Shown here piece by piece: positions 31,978-42,040 of a stretch of DNA of 64,000 bases; position 1 is the stretch's first letter, and each line of letters opens with the position of its first letter. Source of the stretch: an uncultured Bacteroidota bacterium (GTDB lineage Bacteria > Bacteroidota > Bacteroidia > Flavobacteriales > Flavobacteriaceae); assembly GCA_902616905.1 (NCBI GenBank), contig CACMUP010000003.1:56691-120690 (forward strand), written 5' to 3'. Both the position numbers and the translations under genes were made by a program. The notes beneath the pieces were generated by a model, which was not told the DNA's origin, searched no databases, and worked only from the letters and a program-made list of their open reading frames with translations.

Positions 31978-32157
31978 ATGAAAAAATATTATTTATTATT
32001 TTTAATAGCTTATATCACATCTTGCACTAGTGCAAGCCCTTGTGATGACAATTACTCTCCAGTTTGTGGAATTAATGGAAAGACATACGGGAATGAGTGT
32101 TTTGCTGGAATTGATGATATTACAATATATACTATTGGAGAATGTTCTAGTAATTAG
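31978..32157 (+). CDS. Kazal-type domain lipoprotein (59 aa)
   Basis: MKKYYLLFLIAYITSCTSAS is a lipoprotein signal (lipobox ITSC), followed directly by a compact Kazal domain: CDDNYSPVCGINGKTYGNEC then FAGIDDITIYTIGEC. The spacing C...PVCG..GKTY.NEC......G.C is diagnostic. Kazal domains inhibit serine proteases; here the lipid anchor would place it at the cell surface or periplasm, perhaps protecting against proteases. Missed by long-ORF criteria because of its length. Confidence 0.82.
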   Translation: MKKYYLLFLIAYITSCTSASPCDDNYSPVCGINGKTYGNECFAGIDDITIYTIGECSSN

Positions 32158-32294
32158 TATTATTAATATTAAAACTACAAATTTTACATAAATCCCTCAT
32201 AACCCCCTTCTAATTAAGTTAGCATTTGTAAAAATTACTTTTTTCATTTTAAATATTTCATATTCTAAAGAAGATAAAATATACTTAAAAGGAC

Positions 32295-32659
32295 TCTTGG
32301 AAGAGAATTAACGAATATGAAAAGATAGAAAAAGAACAAAATATATTAGTAAAGTTTGCTATAATGGGATTAAATCAGCTGGGTGTAGGCGAGAACTATC
32401 AGACTTGGTTTCTCGTATAAAGTATTATTTTCCAATTTCAAAAAAGATCAAATTAAATTCCAATCTTAAGGCTATTTAAACATTTACTGAAGAGTCGTCA
32501 AGAATATATCCATTATGGATAATTAATTGTCAACAATTTAATTATCCTCCATTTGATGTTCAGGCATTATTTCCTTTAATTCGAAAAGTAAAATTTTAGT
32601 TAGTGTTGCATAAACTAATCGATGAGGAAAGTAAGCCAGAGCTTGAGTTATTATTTTAA
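32295..32659 (+). pseudogene. Decayed coding sequence of unknown origin
   Basis: Three adjoining open pieces in different frames: 32,295-32,420 (SWKRINEYEKIEKEQNILVK, FAIMGLNQLGVGENYQTWFL), 32,495-32,599 (RIYPLWIINCQQFNYPPFDV, QALFPLIRKVKF) and after one stop LVLHKLIDEESKPELELLF. Amino-acid composition is protein-like, so I read a degraded gene, not recognised. Confidence 0.35.
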
Positions 32660-32693
32660 GACAACAAAATAAATTTTTTATTTTGCTTTTGCA

Positions 32694-32891
32694 TCATCTT
32701 TTATTTATCTTATGATATAATTCTTTTATTCTTGATGAAACATATGTTTTAAATGTAAATGGTAAAATACCATGAATTACAGCAATTAGTCCCCATAGAA
32801 GTAATTTAATACCAGTAGAAACAGCAAATACAAAATGTTTAAAATAAGATTCACCAACAGATTTAGGATGTTCAGTAAAAATATTTTTCAT
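32694..32891 (-). CDS. DUF6356-like membrane protein (65 aa)
   Basis: MKNIFTEHPKSVGESYFKHF followed by a membrane helix (GIKLLLWGLIAVIHGILPFTF) and a basic tail. FTEHP.SVGESY..H and the IHG.LPF.F motif match the DUF6356 family found in Alphaproteobacteria and Flavobacteriia. One membrane segment; function unknown. Confidence 0.78.
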   Translation of the reverse strand: MKNIFTEHPKSVGESYFKHFVFAVSTGIKLLLWGLIAVIHGILPFTFKTYVSSRIKELYHKINKR

Positions 32892-33059
32892 CTTTGAAGA
32901 GATTAATAATTTTTATTTGTCATTTTATATTTTAATTAATATACAATTATTTTTAGTGCCAGTTAAAAAAAATCAAATTTTAGGTGAAACCTAAATCTAT
33001 TTTATTACTTTTATATTGCAACTAATTAATTAAGTTGTTTTTCATAAACCAATTTGTTT

Positions 33060-33090
33060 AAAAAGCCATCACTTTAGTGATGGCTTTTTT
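33060..33090. terminator. Strong bidirectional terminator
   Basis: AAAAAGCCATCACT pairs with AGTGATGGCTTTTT (14 bp, 2-nt loop). A-tract on one side and T-tract on the other make it work on either strand; it follows the minus-strand gene ending at 33,147. Confidence 0.93.
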
Positions 33091-33146
33091 AGTAACCTTT
33101 CTTTAGTTGTGATTAGTTTATATTATTATTAAACCTCAAGTAATTT

Positions 33147-33962
33147 TTATTTTATGATATATTTTATTTCTGAGGCTTCAGAGACTCTAAAGTAACCTAG
33201 AGGATTTAGATTCGAGTCAGATTCATGGACAAGATTACCAACTAAATTTACTGGATTTGTTTGAAAAGGTCCACCTTGTTGTGTGTTTTGCAGTATAAGT
33301 AAATACCAAAAATTATATCCAATGTTTGATAGACCATATTGGCGAATTCTTATAGAATCTCCTGTTTTTAATTTTGAGTCTAAAAGAAATCCAAAATATT
33401 CACCACCATTACTAAAATCATCTCTAAATACATTATATTCAGGAATTTCTAGTTTATCTCCAATAAATTCAAAAAAACTATAGTTCCTTTCATCTATAGG
33501 ATCATAAGCGTGAGCTTCCAATTGTACAGATTCTCTTCCAAAAAGATTGATAGTTTCCTGTTCTACTCTTTCAATTGAACTTACTGAAGTAAGCGATTCT
33601 TTTGCAATATATTTTTCTCCTTTAAATTCAATTTTTAAAGTAAAAGTTTCATTTAATTTGTAAGGAATTGTATCGCTAGTTAGATATCGTCCTGAGTTAC
33701 CTTGCTCATAAAATTTATAAATATTTCCTTGTTCATCTTCAATAACAACATTAGCATTATTAGCAGCTTTGAAATCAGTATTAAAATATGGACTACTTAA
33801 GGATAAATTAACTTCTTGTTCAGTGGTTTTATTTTCTTTAATCCAATTGATAAAAGCTTCTACAACTAAAATTTCTTTAGTATCATTTAAGGAAATATCT
33901 ATTGGGTCTTCACAATTAATAAAAATTATTGAAATGTATATTATAAAAGAAAATTTTCTCAT
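33147..33962 (-). CDS. DUF4249 lipoprotein
   Basis: 271 residues; lipoprotein-like signal MRKFSFIIYISIIFINCEDP (lipobox FINC). The D.I.....LVVEAFINW opening, then an Ig-like beta domain (NVVIEDEQGNIYKFYEQGN, RYLTSDTIPYKLNETFTLKI), characterise the DUF4249 family that accompanies TonB receptors. Only 2 nt from the TonB receptor stop, so same operon. Presumed surface lipoprotein partner of that receptor. Confidence 0.87.
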   Translation of the reverse strand: MRKFSFIIYISIIFINCEDPIDISLNDTKEILVVEAFINWIKENKTTEQEVNLSLSSPYFNTDFKAANNANVVIEDEQGNIYKFYEQGNSGRYLTSDTIPYKLNETFTLKIEFKGEKYIAKESLTSVSSIERVEQETINLFGRESVQLEAHAYDPIDERNYSFFEFIGDKLEIPEYNVFRDDFSNGGEYFGFLLDSKLKTGDSIRIRQYGLSNIGYNFWYLLILQNTQQGGPFQTNPVNLVGNLVHESDSNLNPLGYFRVSEASEIKYIIK

Positions 33963-33964
33963 CG

Positions 33965-36358
33965 TTAAAATTTAAAGTTATAAGTCACAGAGGGAATAAT
34001 TCCAAATATGGTTAGCCTTAAAGCTTCATTAATTCCACTATCTAGATTTTCTTGAAACCTTATTGATGCTGCATTTTTCCTATTATAAATATTATAAACT
34101 CCAAATATCCATTGTCCCTTATTATTCTTAGGAGTTAATATAGCTGAAACATCTAATCTGTTATATGATGGTAATCTGCTACTGTTTCTTGATTCAAAAT
34201 TTGGAATTGAAAATCCAGAAAATTGATACTGAGCGTTAGGAAAGGTAATTGGCTGTCCTGTTTGGTATATAAAATTTAAGTTAAAGTTCCATTTTTTATT
34301 CAAATTGTAGTTTGATGTTATTGAAATATCATGTGTTTTGTCATAAGGGGTAAAATACCATTCTCCATTATTTATTCCTACTTCATTTTGATCTCTTCCA
34401 GGGGTTCTTTGTTCCGATCTTGATAAAGTGTATGCAATCCATCCTGTAAGTCTTCCCTCGTTCTTTCTAATTAAAAATTCTAGACCTAACGCCTTTGCTT
34501 CACCAGAAAGTAAGACTTGTTCGATGGCATCGTTAGCGATGAGTTCTGCACCATCAATATAATCTAATCTATTTTCTATAATTTTATGAAAAGCCTCTAA
34601 TTCAATATTATAGCTATTATTTTTGAATGTTTTAAAATAGCCAATCGCAAACTGATCTAATAATTGTGGATCTATAAACTTTCCGCTTGGAGCCCACACA
34701 TCTATTGGGGTAGGGGAGTTAGTATTAGATATTAGGTGTAAATATTGTGCCATTCTGTTGTAACTTAATTTAACAGATTGATTTGTTCTTATTCGGTAGG
34801 CTAATGAAAAACGTGGCTCTAGTTTTGTAAAAGTTTTAATTACATCTCCTTTTGAGTAAGTTATTGATCCTATTGGGACTGCTTCTTCATAAGCTTTTGA
34901 TGAGTCTATATAAAGAAGAGGATTATTGTTCTGGTATGTATTTAATTTTTGTCCTAAGCGAAGAAATTGACTTAGTCTTAAACCTACTTGAAGATTTATA
35001 TTTTTTTTAAGTTTATAATTCCATCCTGTATATAATGCATTTTCAAATGCAAATTTGTCTTCTAATTTTCTAGCTTGTATTGAAGAAGATTCTTCTGTTG
35101 GTCGAATTAGCCCTGGATCAAATTTGTAATAAATACTGTTTAATCCATATTCTAATTTTATTCTGTCACTTAAATAATTTTTGAAATCATATTTAAAATT
35201 AAAGTTTGTTATTCCTAAATTCCAATCAAATTCTGCGAGTCCAAAATCCAAGGTGTAATCGTAATCAGAATAAATTAGGGATAGGTTTGAAAATAATTTA
35301 TTAGAAAATAAATGATTCCAACGAAAATTAGCAACCGAATTTCCATAAGCTAAATCAAATAAATTGTCAATATCAAAAACATCCCTTCCGAAATACCCTG
35401 ACAAATACAGAGTGTTTTTTTCATTAAGATTGTAACTTAATTTGGTATTTAAATCATAGAAATAGGCTTTGTTGTTATCAATACTTTCAATTAATGGTAA
35501 AAATAAATGAGCATAACTGCTTCTTCCACCTATAAGAAATGAACTTTTACCTTTTTTTATTGGTCCCTCTAAAAGTAATCTACTAGATATTAATCCAAGC
35601 CCACCTTGACTTTTAAATTCGTTTTTATTGCCTTCTTTCTGATATATATTAAGAACTGAAGAAACTCTTCCCCCATATAAAGCTGGAATTCCTCCCTTAA
35701 ATAATCGAATATCTTTTATTGCCTCAGGATTAAATACAGAAAAAAATCCAAATAGATGTGAGGAATTAAATATTATAGCTTCATCTAAAAGAATTAAATT
35801 TTGATCTGCAGCACCTCCTCTAACATTAAACCCAGAGGCTCCTTCACCAGCATTTGTTACTCCAGGCAAAAGTGTTATTGATTTAATAATATCAGCTTCA
35901 CCTAAAACAGCAGGAATTTTTTTTATTGTATTTATTGCTAGCCTATTTACACTCATTTGAGGACTTTTTATGTTAAGGACCTCAATATTTTCTTCTAAAA
36001 TTATTTCGTCAAGGATCTCTGATTTCTGATTAAGTTCAAAATTTTTGGTTATATCTTTATTTAAGTCAATATATTCCTTTTTTGTTTGATAGCCTAGATA
36101 GTTAATTTGTAAAACATATTTTCCCTCAGGCAATGTTAATGAGTAAAATCCATACTCATTAGTGATAGTCCCTATTGTTTGATCAGAAACAATAATATTT
36201 ACTCCTATCAAAGTTTCTTTACTTTGCATATCCGATACATAACCACTAAGAGTAGCTTTTTCTTGTCCCAATAATAAATTGGAATATATAAGTAGTGCAT
36301 TGATCGAAAGAAACAATATAGAGTTATATATTCTTTTTTTAAGAATAATATTTATCAT
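33965..36358 (-). CDS. TonB-dependent receptor with carboxypeptidase-like N-domain
   Basis: 797 residues. Signal sequence, then a CarboxypepD_reg-like domain (SGYVSDMQSKETLIGVNIIV, EYGFYSLTLPEGKYVLQINY), plug domain (MSVNRLAINTIKKIPAVLGE, GASGFNVRGGAADQNLILLD, LYGGRVSSVLNIYQKEG) and a 22-strand-like barrel to the C-terminal ...FNFKF ending. Outer-membrane active transport, ligand unknown. The DUF4249 partner sits downstream; a beta-barrel protein and M28 peptidase lie upstream on the same strand, 80 nt away, so a peptide-related role is possible but unproven. Confidence 0.92.
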   Translation of the reverse strand: MINIILKKRIYNSILFLSINALLIYSNLLLGQEKATLSGYVSDMQSKETLIGVNIIVSDQTIGTITNEYGFYSLTLPEGKYVLQINYLGYQTKKEYIDLNKDITKNFELNQKSEILDEIILEENIEVLNIKSPQMSVNRLAINTIKKIPAVLGEADIIKSITLLPGVTNAGEGASGFNVRGGAADQNLILLDEAIIFNSSHLFGFFSVFNPEAIKDIRLFKGGIPALYGGRVSSVLNIYQKEGNKNEFKSQGGLGLISSRLLLEGPIKKGKSSFLIGGRSSYAHLFLPLIESIDNNKAYFYDLNTKLSYNLNEKNTLYLSGYFGRDVFDIDNLFDLAYGNSVANFRWNHLFSNKLFSNLSLIYSDYDYTLDFGLAEFDWNLGITNFNFKYDFKNYLSDRIKLEYGLNSIYYKFDPGLIRPTEESSSIQARKLEDKFAFENALYTGWNYKLKKNINLQVGLRLSQFLRLGQKLNTYQNNNPLLYIDSSKAYEEAVPIGSITYSKGDVIKTFTKLEPRFSLAYRIRTNQSVKLSYNRMAQYLHLISNTNSPTPIDVWAPSGKFIDPQLLDQFAIGYFKTFKNNSYNIELEAFHKIIENRLDYIDGAELIANDAIEQVLLSGEAKALGLEFLIRKNEGRLTGWIAYTLSRSEQRTPGRDQNEVGINNGEWYFTPYDKTHDISITSNYNLNKKWNFNLNFIYQTGQPITFPNAQYQFSGFSIPNFESRNSSRLPSYNRLDVSAILTPKNNKGQWIFGVYNIYNRKNAASIRFQENLDSGINEALRLTIFGIIPSVTYNFKF

Positions 36359-36438
36359 AGCGATTTTGATGTGGCAAAGATAACAGTGATTATAAAAAAA
36401 TCAAAAAAGCTAAATGTTCTTTTGGCTTTAAAAATAAC

Positions 36439-37071
36439 TTAAAACGCAATACCAAATCCAAAGCTGCCAATTATTGTTCCACCTGAACTCAAGCCAGGAA
36501 TAGGGGGTATGTCTTCAGAAAAGTTTTCAGTTATACCAGCTGATGTAGCTGTAAAATCTATAGAACTAGGTATATCTCCTATTCCGTATCCTACTTCAAA
36601 TCGAAAATAAAAACTTCCGCCTGACTTTAGACCTAATTTTATATTTGTGGTGCCAAAATCAAAATCAGTTGAAGCACTTCCCGTTGCTCCATCAAAATCT
36701 AAATCATTAAATGTCAATTCAGTGTTAAATTGGCCTCTCCCTAATGAAACAAAAAAACCATTTCCTTTTCGATTAAAATAGATATTAGCTCCAAATTCAG
36801 AATATGAAAAATTAGTTTCTACATCATCTGCTTCTAAATTAAAACCGCTATAATCGAAATAAGGTGATATTCGATTATCAAGAATTGGAAGTGTTACCTC
36901 AGCTGAACCTCCTACAACATTTGGTATTCCAATTTTGAATCCTATGTTTATTCTTTTAATTTTTATGCTATCTAGGTTTTCAATAACGACTTCTTCATTT
37001 TGACTAAAAGAAATGGTTGGAATATTTATAACAATTAAAATAAAGAGCGTATAAATTTTAAATTTTTTCAT
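36439..37071 (-). CDS. Outer-membrane beta-barrel protein
   Basis: 210 residues with a signal peptide (MKKFKIYTLFILIVINIPTI then SFSQ). Strands with Gly/aromatic alternation (IGFKIGIPNVVGGSAEVTLP, GFFVSLGRGQFNTELTFN, KSGGSFYFRFEVGYGIGD) and terminal TIIGSFGFGIAF fit a small eight-stranded barrel. Unknown ligand. Immediately precedes the M28 peptidase by 2 nt in transcription order. Confidence 0.62.
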   Translation of the reverse strand: MKKFKIYTLFILIVINIPTISFSQNEEVVIENLDSIKIKRINIGFKIGIPNVVGGSAEVTLPILDNRISPYFDYSGFNLEADDVETNFSYSEFGANIYFNRKGNGFFVSLGRGQFNTELTFNDLDFDGATGSASTDFDFGTTNIKLGLKSGGSFYFRFEVGYGIGDIPSSIDFTATSAGITENFSEDIPPIPGLSSGGTIIGSFGFGIAF

Positions 37072-37073
37072 TT

Positions 37074-38081
37074 TTATTGGTTTAATTTGATTTTATTTTC
37101 TTTATTGGCTAACTCCCAAGCTGTGTAAAAAATGAGTTTTGTTCTTTTCTCTAGAGTTTTGTATAATATTTTATCAACAGTATCTCCGGGTTTATGATAG
37201 TCTTCATGAGTTCCACTAAAATAAAATATTACAGGAATATTATTTTTGGCAAAGTTGTAATGATCAGATCTAAAATAATATCTGTTTGGCTTATATTTTC
37301 CAAATTCATAAACCAATGTATTGGGATCATTATATCTGTAGTCAAGTTCAAGTTTGGTATACTTTTCGTTCATTTTTTCTGACAATAAATGAAGATCATT
37401 TGAAAGAATATTTGAACCTATTAAATATATATAATTTTCTTCTTTTTTGTGTATAAGATCAGTTCTACCAATCATGTCTATATTCAAATTTGCCATTGTT
37501 TTTTCTAAGGGATAAAGTGGATTTTCTGTATAATATTTTGAGCCTAATAGTCCTTTTTCTTCACCAGTAACATGAAGAAAAATTAAACTTCTTTTAGGAC
37601 CTTTTCCAGCTAATTCTGCTTTTTTAAAAGCCTCTGCTATTTCTAAAATTGCAACTGTACCAGAACCATCATCATCAGCTCCATTATTTATATCTCCGTT
37701 ATCATCTATTCCTATATGATCAAGATGAGCAGAAATTACGATATATTCTTCCGGAAAGTCACTCCCTTTTATAATTGCCGCTACGTTTTCTGTTTTGACT
37801 TTTTTCCCTTTAATTGACAACTCCATTTTTTGAAGATAGTCTTCTGTTCCGTTTGCAGGGGGTATTTTCGAAGTTGAATAAAAATCTTTTAAAAAATTTA
37901 TAGCTCTTTTTTGACCAATTTTACCAGTTTCTCTTCCTTGAAAATAGTCTGATGCGTAAACGTAAAGGGTTTCTTTTAGTTCTTTTGCAGTTATTGTCAT
38001 AGCAAATTCTTTTGGATCTAAGCCGCTCTGACAAAAACACCAACTAAAACAAAAAAATAAAATGATTGAGTAAAGTTTCAT
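37074..38081 (-). CDS. Exported M28 family peptidase
   Basis: 335 residues with a signal peptide (LYSIILFFCFSWCFCQ). Zinc aminopeptidase fold: VISAHLDHIG (His and Asp), NNGADDDGSGTVAILEI (bridging Asp), VTGEEKGLLGS (catalytic Glu and ligand Glu), NIDMIGRTD and GTHEDYHKPGDT with the last His. All ligand positions are filled. Acts outside the cytoplasm on peptides. Upstream of the barrel gene and TonB receptor, consistent with extracellular peptide scavenging. Confidence 0.92.
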   Translation of the reverse strand: MKLYSIILFFCFSWCFCQSGLDPKEFAMTITAKELKETLYVYASDYFQGRETGKIGQKRAINFLKDFYSTSKIPPANGTEDYLQKMELSIKGKKVKTENVAAIIKGSDFPEEYIVISAHLDHIGIDDNGDINNGADDDGSGTVAILEIAEAFKKAELAGKGPKRSLIFLHVTGEEKGLLGSKYYTENPLYPLEKTMANLNIDMIGRTDLIHKKEENYIYLIGSNILSNDLHLLSEKMNEKYTKLELDYRYNDPNTLVYEFGKYKPNRYYFRSDHYNFAKNNIPVIFYFSGTHEDYHKPGDTVDKILYKTLEKRTKLIFYTAWELANKENKIKLNQ

Positions 38082-38119
38082 CCTTTTTTTTGTGATAAAT
38101 TTAAATTAATTTATCCTAC

Positions 38120-38908
38120 TTAAGCGAAACTCAATTTATTTTTTTTATATGACAAAATACCATCCCAAAGGCCAATTCTCAACTGTAAAGCTTTTTTTGA
38201 GTATTTTAATGCCTCTTCCCATTTTTCGCTATCGTTACCACATAGCTGTTGAATCATTTCTAGTGCTAAAGGTCCGTGTTCGTCAGAATCAACTTCAATA
38301 TGGCGTTCAAAATAATATATAATATCTGATAACTCTTCTTCTGTATCAATTTTTAAATTTTTGATAATTTGTATGAACATATCAGGGATTAGATCTTCCC
38401 TTCCAAATGTAAATACTGCAGCTATAACATGTATATTATTTGAATTAACAACTTCAAACGTAAACTTTAGAAAATTAATTATGTGTTTCGGGAGTGATGA
38501 ATTATTTAAAATTTTAAAAATATCTTCTTTCTTTTTTAGAGCACTAATTATAAAATCAATCTCTTTAGTATCGGCATTAATTGACTTCATCGCCTCGATG
38601 TACATCTCGAAATGACTCATAGCAACTCCATTTTTATTAATGTCAGATTCTTCTCCCCAAACAATTTCATTTATTAATCTTGACGCTTTTGGATACCCTG
38701 ATGGACTCCAAGGTATATTATTGCAGCTTAAATGATTTTGAAGTTGTTTTAAAAGTGACATAAAATCCCATACAGCAAAAACGTGAGATTCCATAAATTT
38801 TTTCAAATCATCTATATCATTTATTGATTTATAAATCGGGTGATCTTTTAATTCTTCTCTAAGTGGGAGAAGCTCTTTTTGTAATCTTTCTATCATCTTC
38901 AATTTCAT
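38120..38908 (-). CDS. DUF3050 (heme-oxygenase-like fold) protein
   Basis: About 262 residues, all-helical. RLQKELLPLREELKDHPIYK, then FMESHVFAVWDFMSLLKQLQ, INEIVWGEESDINKNG, ISHFEMYIEAMK-like MSHFEMYIEAM and ERHIEVDSDEHGPLALEMIQ are the conserved blocks; His and Glu residues at HVFAVWDF, EIVWGEE, SHFEMY and HIEVDSDEHG fit the diiron/heme-oxygenase-like site. Reaction unknown. Three possible ATG starts (38,923; 38,908; 38,896); I cannot decide. Confidence 0.86.
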   Translation of the reverse strand: MKLKMIERLQKELLPLREELKDHPIYKSINDIDDLKKFMESHVFAVWDFMSLLKQLQNHLSCNNIPWSPSGYPKASRLINEIVWGEESDINKNGVAMSHFEMYIEAMKSINADTKEIDFIISALKKKEDIFKILNNSSLPKHIINFLKFTFEVVNSNNIHVIAAVFTFGREDLIPDMFIQIIKNLKIDTEEELSDIIYYFERHIEVDSDEHGPLALEMIQQLCGNDSEKWEEALKYSKKALQLRIGLWDGILSYKKNKLSFA

Positions 38909-38946
38909 TAATATAAAGTACAAATATATCTATAAATTTGTCTAAA

Positions 38947-39555
38947 ATGGATTACAATACAATTTTACTTTTTATAATTTCTTCAATTAGTCTAACACTT
39001 TTACCTGGTCCAGATATTTTGTTTGTTATAACAACTAGTATTTCTGAAGGTTGGAAAAATGGATCAAAGATTTCTTTAGGTTTATGTACAGGACTTGTAA
39101 TTCATACACTATTAATTATGCTTGGGCTGGGATCTTTTTTTGAAATATATCCACATTGGATCCGTGTTATAGAAATATCCGGCGGAGCCTATTTAATTTA
39201 TTTAGCATTTAGTTTAATTAAAGCTTCAAATAATAATCAAAAAGAAGTTTCTGAAAATTTGAAGAAACGTTTCTTTTTAACAGGTTTTATTATGAATATA
39301 AGTAATCCAAAAGTGAGTCTCTTCTTTATAGGTTTTTTCCCTGGATTTATTTTCTCAAATAATTTATCATATAATATACAGTTCTTAATTTTAGGAGGTA
39401 TTTTCATAATTCAGGCTTTAACTATTTTTTTGCTAATATCAATACTATCAAACAAATTAGGTAAAAGGATATTGTCTAATACTAGACAACCTGTTTGGAA
39501 AAAAATTCAGGTTGTAGTTTTAGTATTTATTGCTTTTGTCCTAATATATCCTTAA
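38947..39555 (+). CDS. LysE family amino-acid exporter
   Basis: About 202 residues from ATG 38,947. Signature LTLLPGPDILFVITTSISEG near the N-terminus, GLCTGLVIH, then GGAYLIYLAFSLIK, NISNPKVSLFFIGFFPGFI and a final ILSNTRQPVWKKIQVV-helix: the six-helix LysE/RhtB fold. Exports amino acids or related metabolites. Divergent from the DUF3050 gene with a short shared promoter region. Confidence 0.9.
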   Translation: MDYNTILLFIISSISLTLLPGPDILFVITTSISEGWKNGSKISLGLCTGLVIHTLLIMLGLGSFFEIYPHWIRVIEISGGAYLIYLAFSLIKASNNNQKEVSENLKKRFFLTGFIMNISNPKVSLFFIGFFPGFIFSNNLSYNIQFLILGGIFIIQALTIFLLISILSNKLGKRILSNTRQPVWKKIQVVVLVFIAFVLIYP

Positions 39556-39613
39556 AATTTTAAATCATAAATATTATTCATAAAAGTTAAGATATACTCA
39601 ACATGTCAAAATT

Positions 39614-42040
39614 CTAAAATTTTATCTGAGTTGTAAGATATAAATTTCTATTTGGTGAGGGTATTATTCCAGGACCAGGATAACCTGTTGCTCTTCGAGT
39701 AAAATATTTTTCATCCAATAAGTTATTTATACCTAATTCAAACTTGAAAATCCCCTTTTTAAAAGAAGAAGAAACATCTATAATCTCATAACTAGGGATT
39801 AGTCCAATAACACCACTTAAATTTCCATTTATTGCATTCGTTGAATCAGAAAATTGATCTGATAGAAAGCTGTATTGAACGTTAAATGAAAAATTTTTGA
39901 AACCCGCTCTTAGTCCAGTCTTTAGATTAGTTTTTGGTACAAATTCAACTTTTTTCCCCTCAATACCTGGAGTTTTAGAACTTATATACTCAGAATCTAT
40001 TAAGGATAGATTAAAGAAATAATTTAATGAGTAATTTTTGTTATCAATTTTCAATACCTCAATAAAATTAAAGTCCACTAAAGATTCTAAACCATAAATG
40101 ACTGCGTTTCCTACATTGCCTCTCTCTGTTTTTACGCTACCATCAGAAAATTTTTTTTGTGTAAAACCAATTCTATTATCATAACTTATTCTAAATACAT
40201 TAACATCAAAAGAAAACAATTTTAAGTTTTTACCTCTTATTCCAATATCTGTTGTAAATCCACTTTCATCAGTAATATTTGGATTAATAATAAATGCAGG
40301 GTTTATAATACTAATATCTGCAAAGGTTACTGATCTGTAATTTTGTGAAATATTACCATAGAATTCTATCTTATCTGAAAAATTATAACCTATTCCTAAA
40401 CCAAGTAGGGCAAATTCTCTTTTTCTTATTTCTGAAGACGGAATTACTCTATTTAAAATTACATTTCCTGCAGCATCAGTATTGATTTTTTTATATTCTC
40501 CAATAGATGATGTTTCTATATATTCAATTCTAAATCCTGGGGTAAAAGACAGTTTAGGTGTTAAATAAAATATATTTTCTGAAAAAATCGCAATATTTTT
40601 GTTAGGATAGTTATAATTAGATTGTTGATTATAATTTGGATACTCATTTAAATAAAAATTAAAGTCAGCGTCAAAATTTTCAGAACCAGGACCTTGTACT
40701 GAATTGTTATTTGATTCATAATACTTTCCACCGATTAAAAAAACAGATTTTTTCTCTTTAATAAAATAACTCTTGAGCCATCTTACCTCAGCTCCAAAAT
40801 TTTTAAAATCACCCTTAATTAGATCTCTTTCTTGATTTGGATCAATTTGACTTACCCGATTGGATCTAAAACCTATCGAATTTCTTTCAGCATCAAGGCC
40901 AAATAAATTTATACTTAGGTTTGATAGATTACTAAAAGTATGTTCAAACTTCAAATTATATAAAAACCAATCTAAATTAAACCAATTTCTTGCTCTATTA
41001 CTTTGAAAAGGATTTTGCTGGAACATATCATCTGACAAACCACCTCCTTGTTGGGCTAAGTAATTTAAATAAGTAATTTCTGCTGTTAATGAGGTTCTAT
41101 TAGAAAAATTATATCCAGCTTGAAAGAAAAAATTAGAAGACCTAAATTTAGAATTAGGTCTGAAACCATTTCCTTTTTTTCCATTAAAAAATCCTAGATA
41201 CTTAAATTTTTTAATTGTACCTGATGCCAATGTAAAGTTTGTTAAAAGTTGATTCGAACCTATAGTATTTCTTGTTAAAATAGAAAAAGGTTTGTACGGG
41301 TCTGGTTTTTTTATTTTAAAATTTATCAAACCACCAAATTGAGTGCCATATTGTAAAGATGCAGCACCTCTTATTATCTGAACTTCCTCAAGTCCTTCTG
41401 ATGGCGGGGTGTAATAGCTTTCTGGGTATCCAAGTACATCTGCACTTATATCATATCCATTTTGACGTGTGTTAAAGTTAGATGTTCTATTTGGATCTAA
41501 TCCTCTACCTCCAATATTTAGTTGAATTCCAGCATCATCATTTTGATATATATTTAATCCTGGGATTTGATTATAAATTTGTCTAGAGATATTTGATGCA
41601 AGATTGGCCATAGACTGTTCAACCAATATTACTTCACTCTTCTTTCCAGCATAAATTTCAGTTTTTTCAAAGTCATTCATTTTTTTTAAAAGAAAAATCT
41701 CCTTTTTTCTTGAACTAATAACAACTTCTGAGAGTTCCTCACCTTTGAGTTGAACTTTAATATAAAAATTACCATCTTTTAAAAAATCAATCTTTTTTCT
41801 TACAATAGGGTATCCCTCCGCAATAAAGATTAATTCGATCTTATCTTTAAAAACTTCTATTTCAAATGGAACATTCGGTACTGCAGTTGAAATTATTCCT
41901 TGACTTTTTTCATAAATATTTATTTCAGCATTTTCATTATAAACATCGTCTATAATAACTACTCCTTTAATTATTGTCTGACAATAAAGATTCGAAAGAA
42001 ATAAAAAGAAAAGAAAATTATAGCCCTTTGATAACATCAT
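39614..42040 (-). CDS. TonB-dependent receptor, iron-type (FecA-like)
   Basis: 808 residues. Signal sequence with the start at 42,040 or 42,037, an N-terminal carboxypeptidase-regulatory-like module (TIIKGVVIIDDVYNENAEIN), plug with NIGGRGLDPNRTSNFNTRQN, DVLGYPESYYTPPSEGLEEV and IIRGAASLQYGTQFGGLINF, and a barrel ending SPNRNLYLTTQIKF. The plug resembles FecA/Fe-siderophore receptors. Overlaps the HTTM gene by 23 nt and belongs with imelysin and DUF4856, an arrangement seen in Bacteroidota iron loci. Confidence 0.92.
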   Translation of the reverse strand: MMLSKGYNFLFFLFLSNLYCQTIIKGVVIIDDVYNENAEINIYEKSQGIISTAVPNVPFEIEVFKDKIELIFIAEGYPIVRKKIDFLKDGNFYIKVQLKGEELSEVVISSRKKEIFLLKKMNDFEKTEIYAGKKSEVILVEQSMANLASNISRQIYNQIPGLNIYQNDDAGIQLNIGGRGLDPNRTSNFNTRQNGYDISADVLGYPESYYTPPSEGLEEVQIIRGAASLQYGTQFGGLINFKIKKPDPYKPFSILTRNTIGSNQLLTNFTLASGTIKKFKYLGFFNGKKGNGFRPNSKFRSSNFFFQAGYNFSNRTSLTAEITYLNYLAQQGGGLSDDMFQQNPFQSNRARNWFNLDWFLYNLKFEHTFSNLSNLSINLFGLDAERNSIGFRSNRVSQIDPNQERDLIKGDFKNFGAEVRWLKSYFIKEKKSVFLIGGKYYESNNNSVQGPGSENFDADFNFYLNEYPNYNQQSNYNYPNKNIAIFSENIFYLTPKLSFTPGFRIEYIETSSIGEYKKINTDAAGNVILNRVIPSSEIRKREFALLGLGIGYNFSDKIEFYGNISQNYRSVTFADISIINPAFIINPNITDESGFTTDIGIRGKNLKLFSFDVNVFRISYDNRIGFTQKKFSDGSVKTERGNVGNAVIYGLESLVDFNFIEVLKIDNKNYSLNYFFNLSLIDSEYISSKTPGIEGKKVEFVPKTNLKTGLRAGFKNFSFNVQYSFLSDQFSDSTNAINGNLSGVIGLIPSYEIIDVSSSFKKGIFKFELGINNLLDEKYFTRRATGYPGPGIIPSPNRNLYLTTQIKF

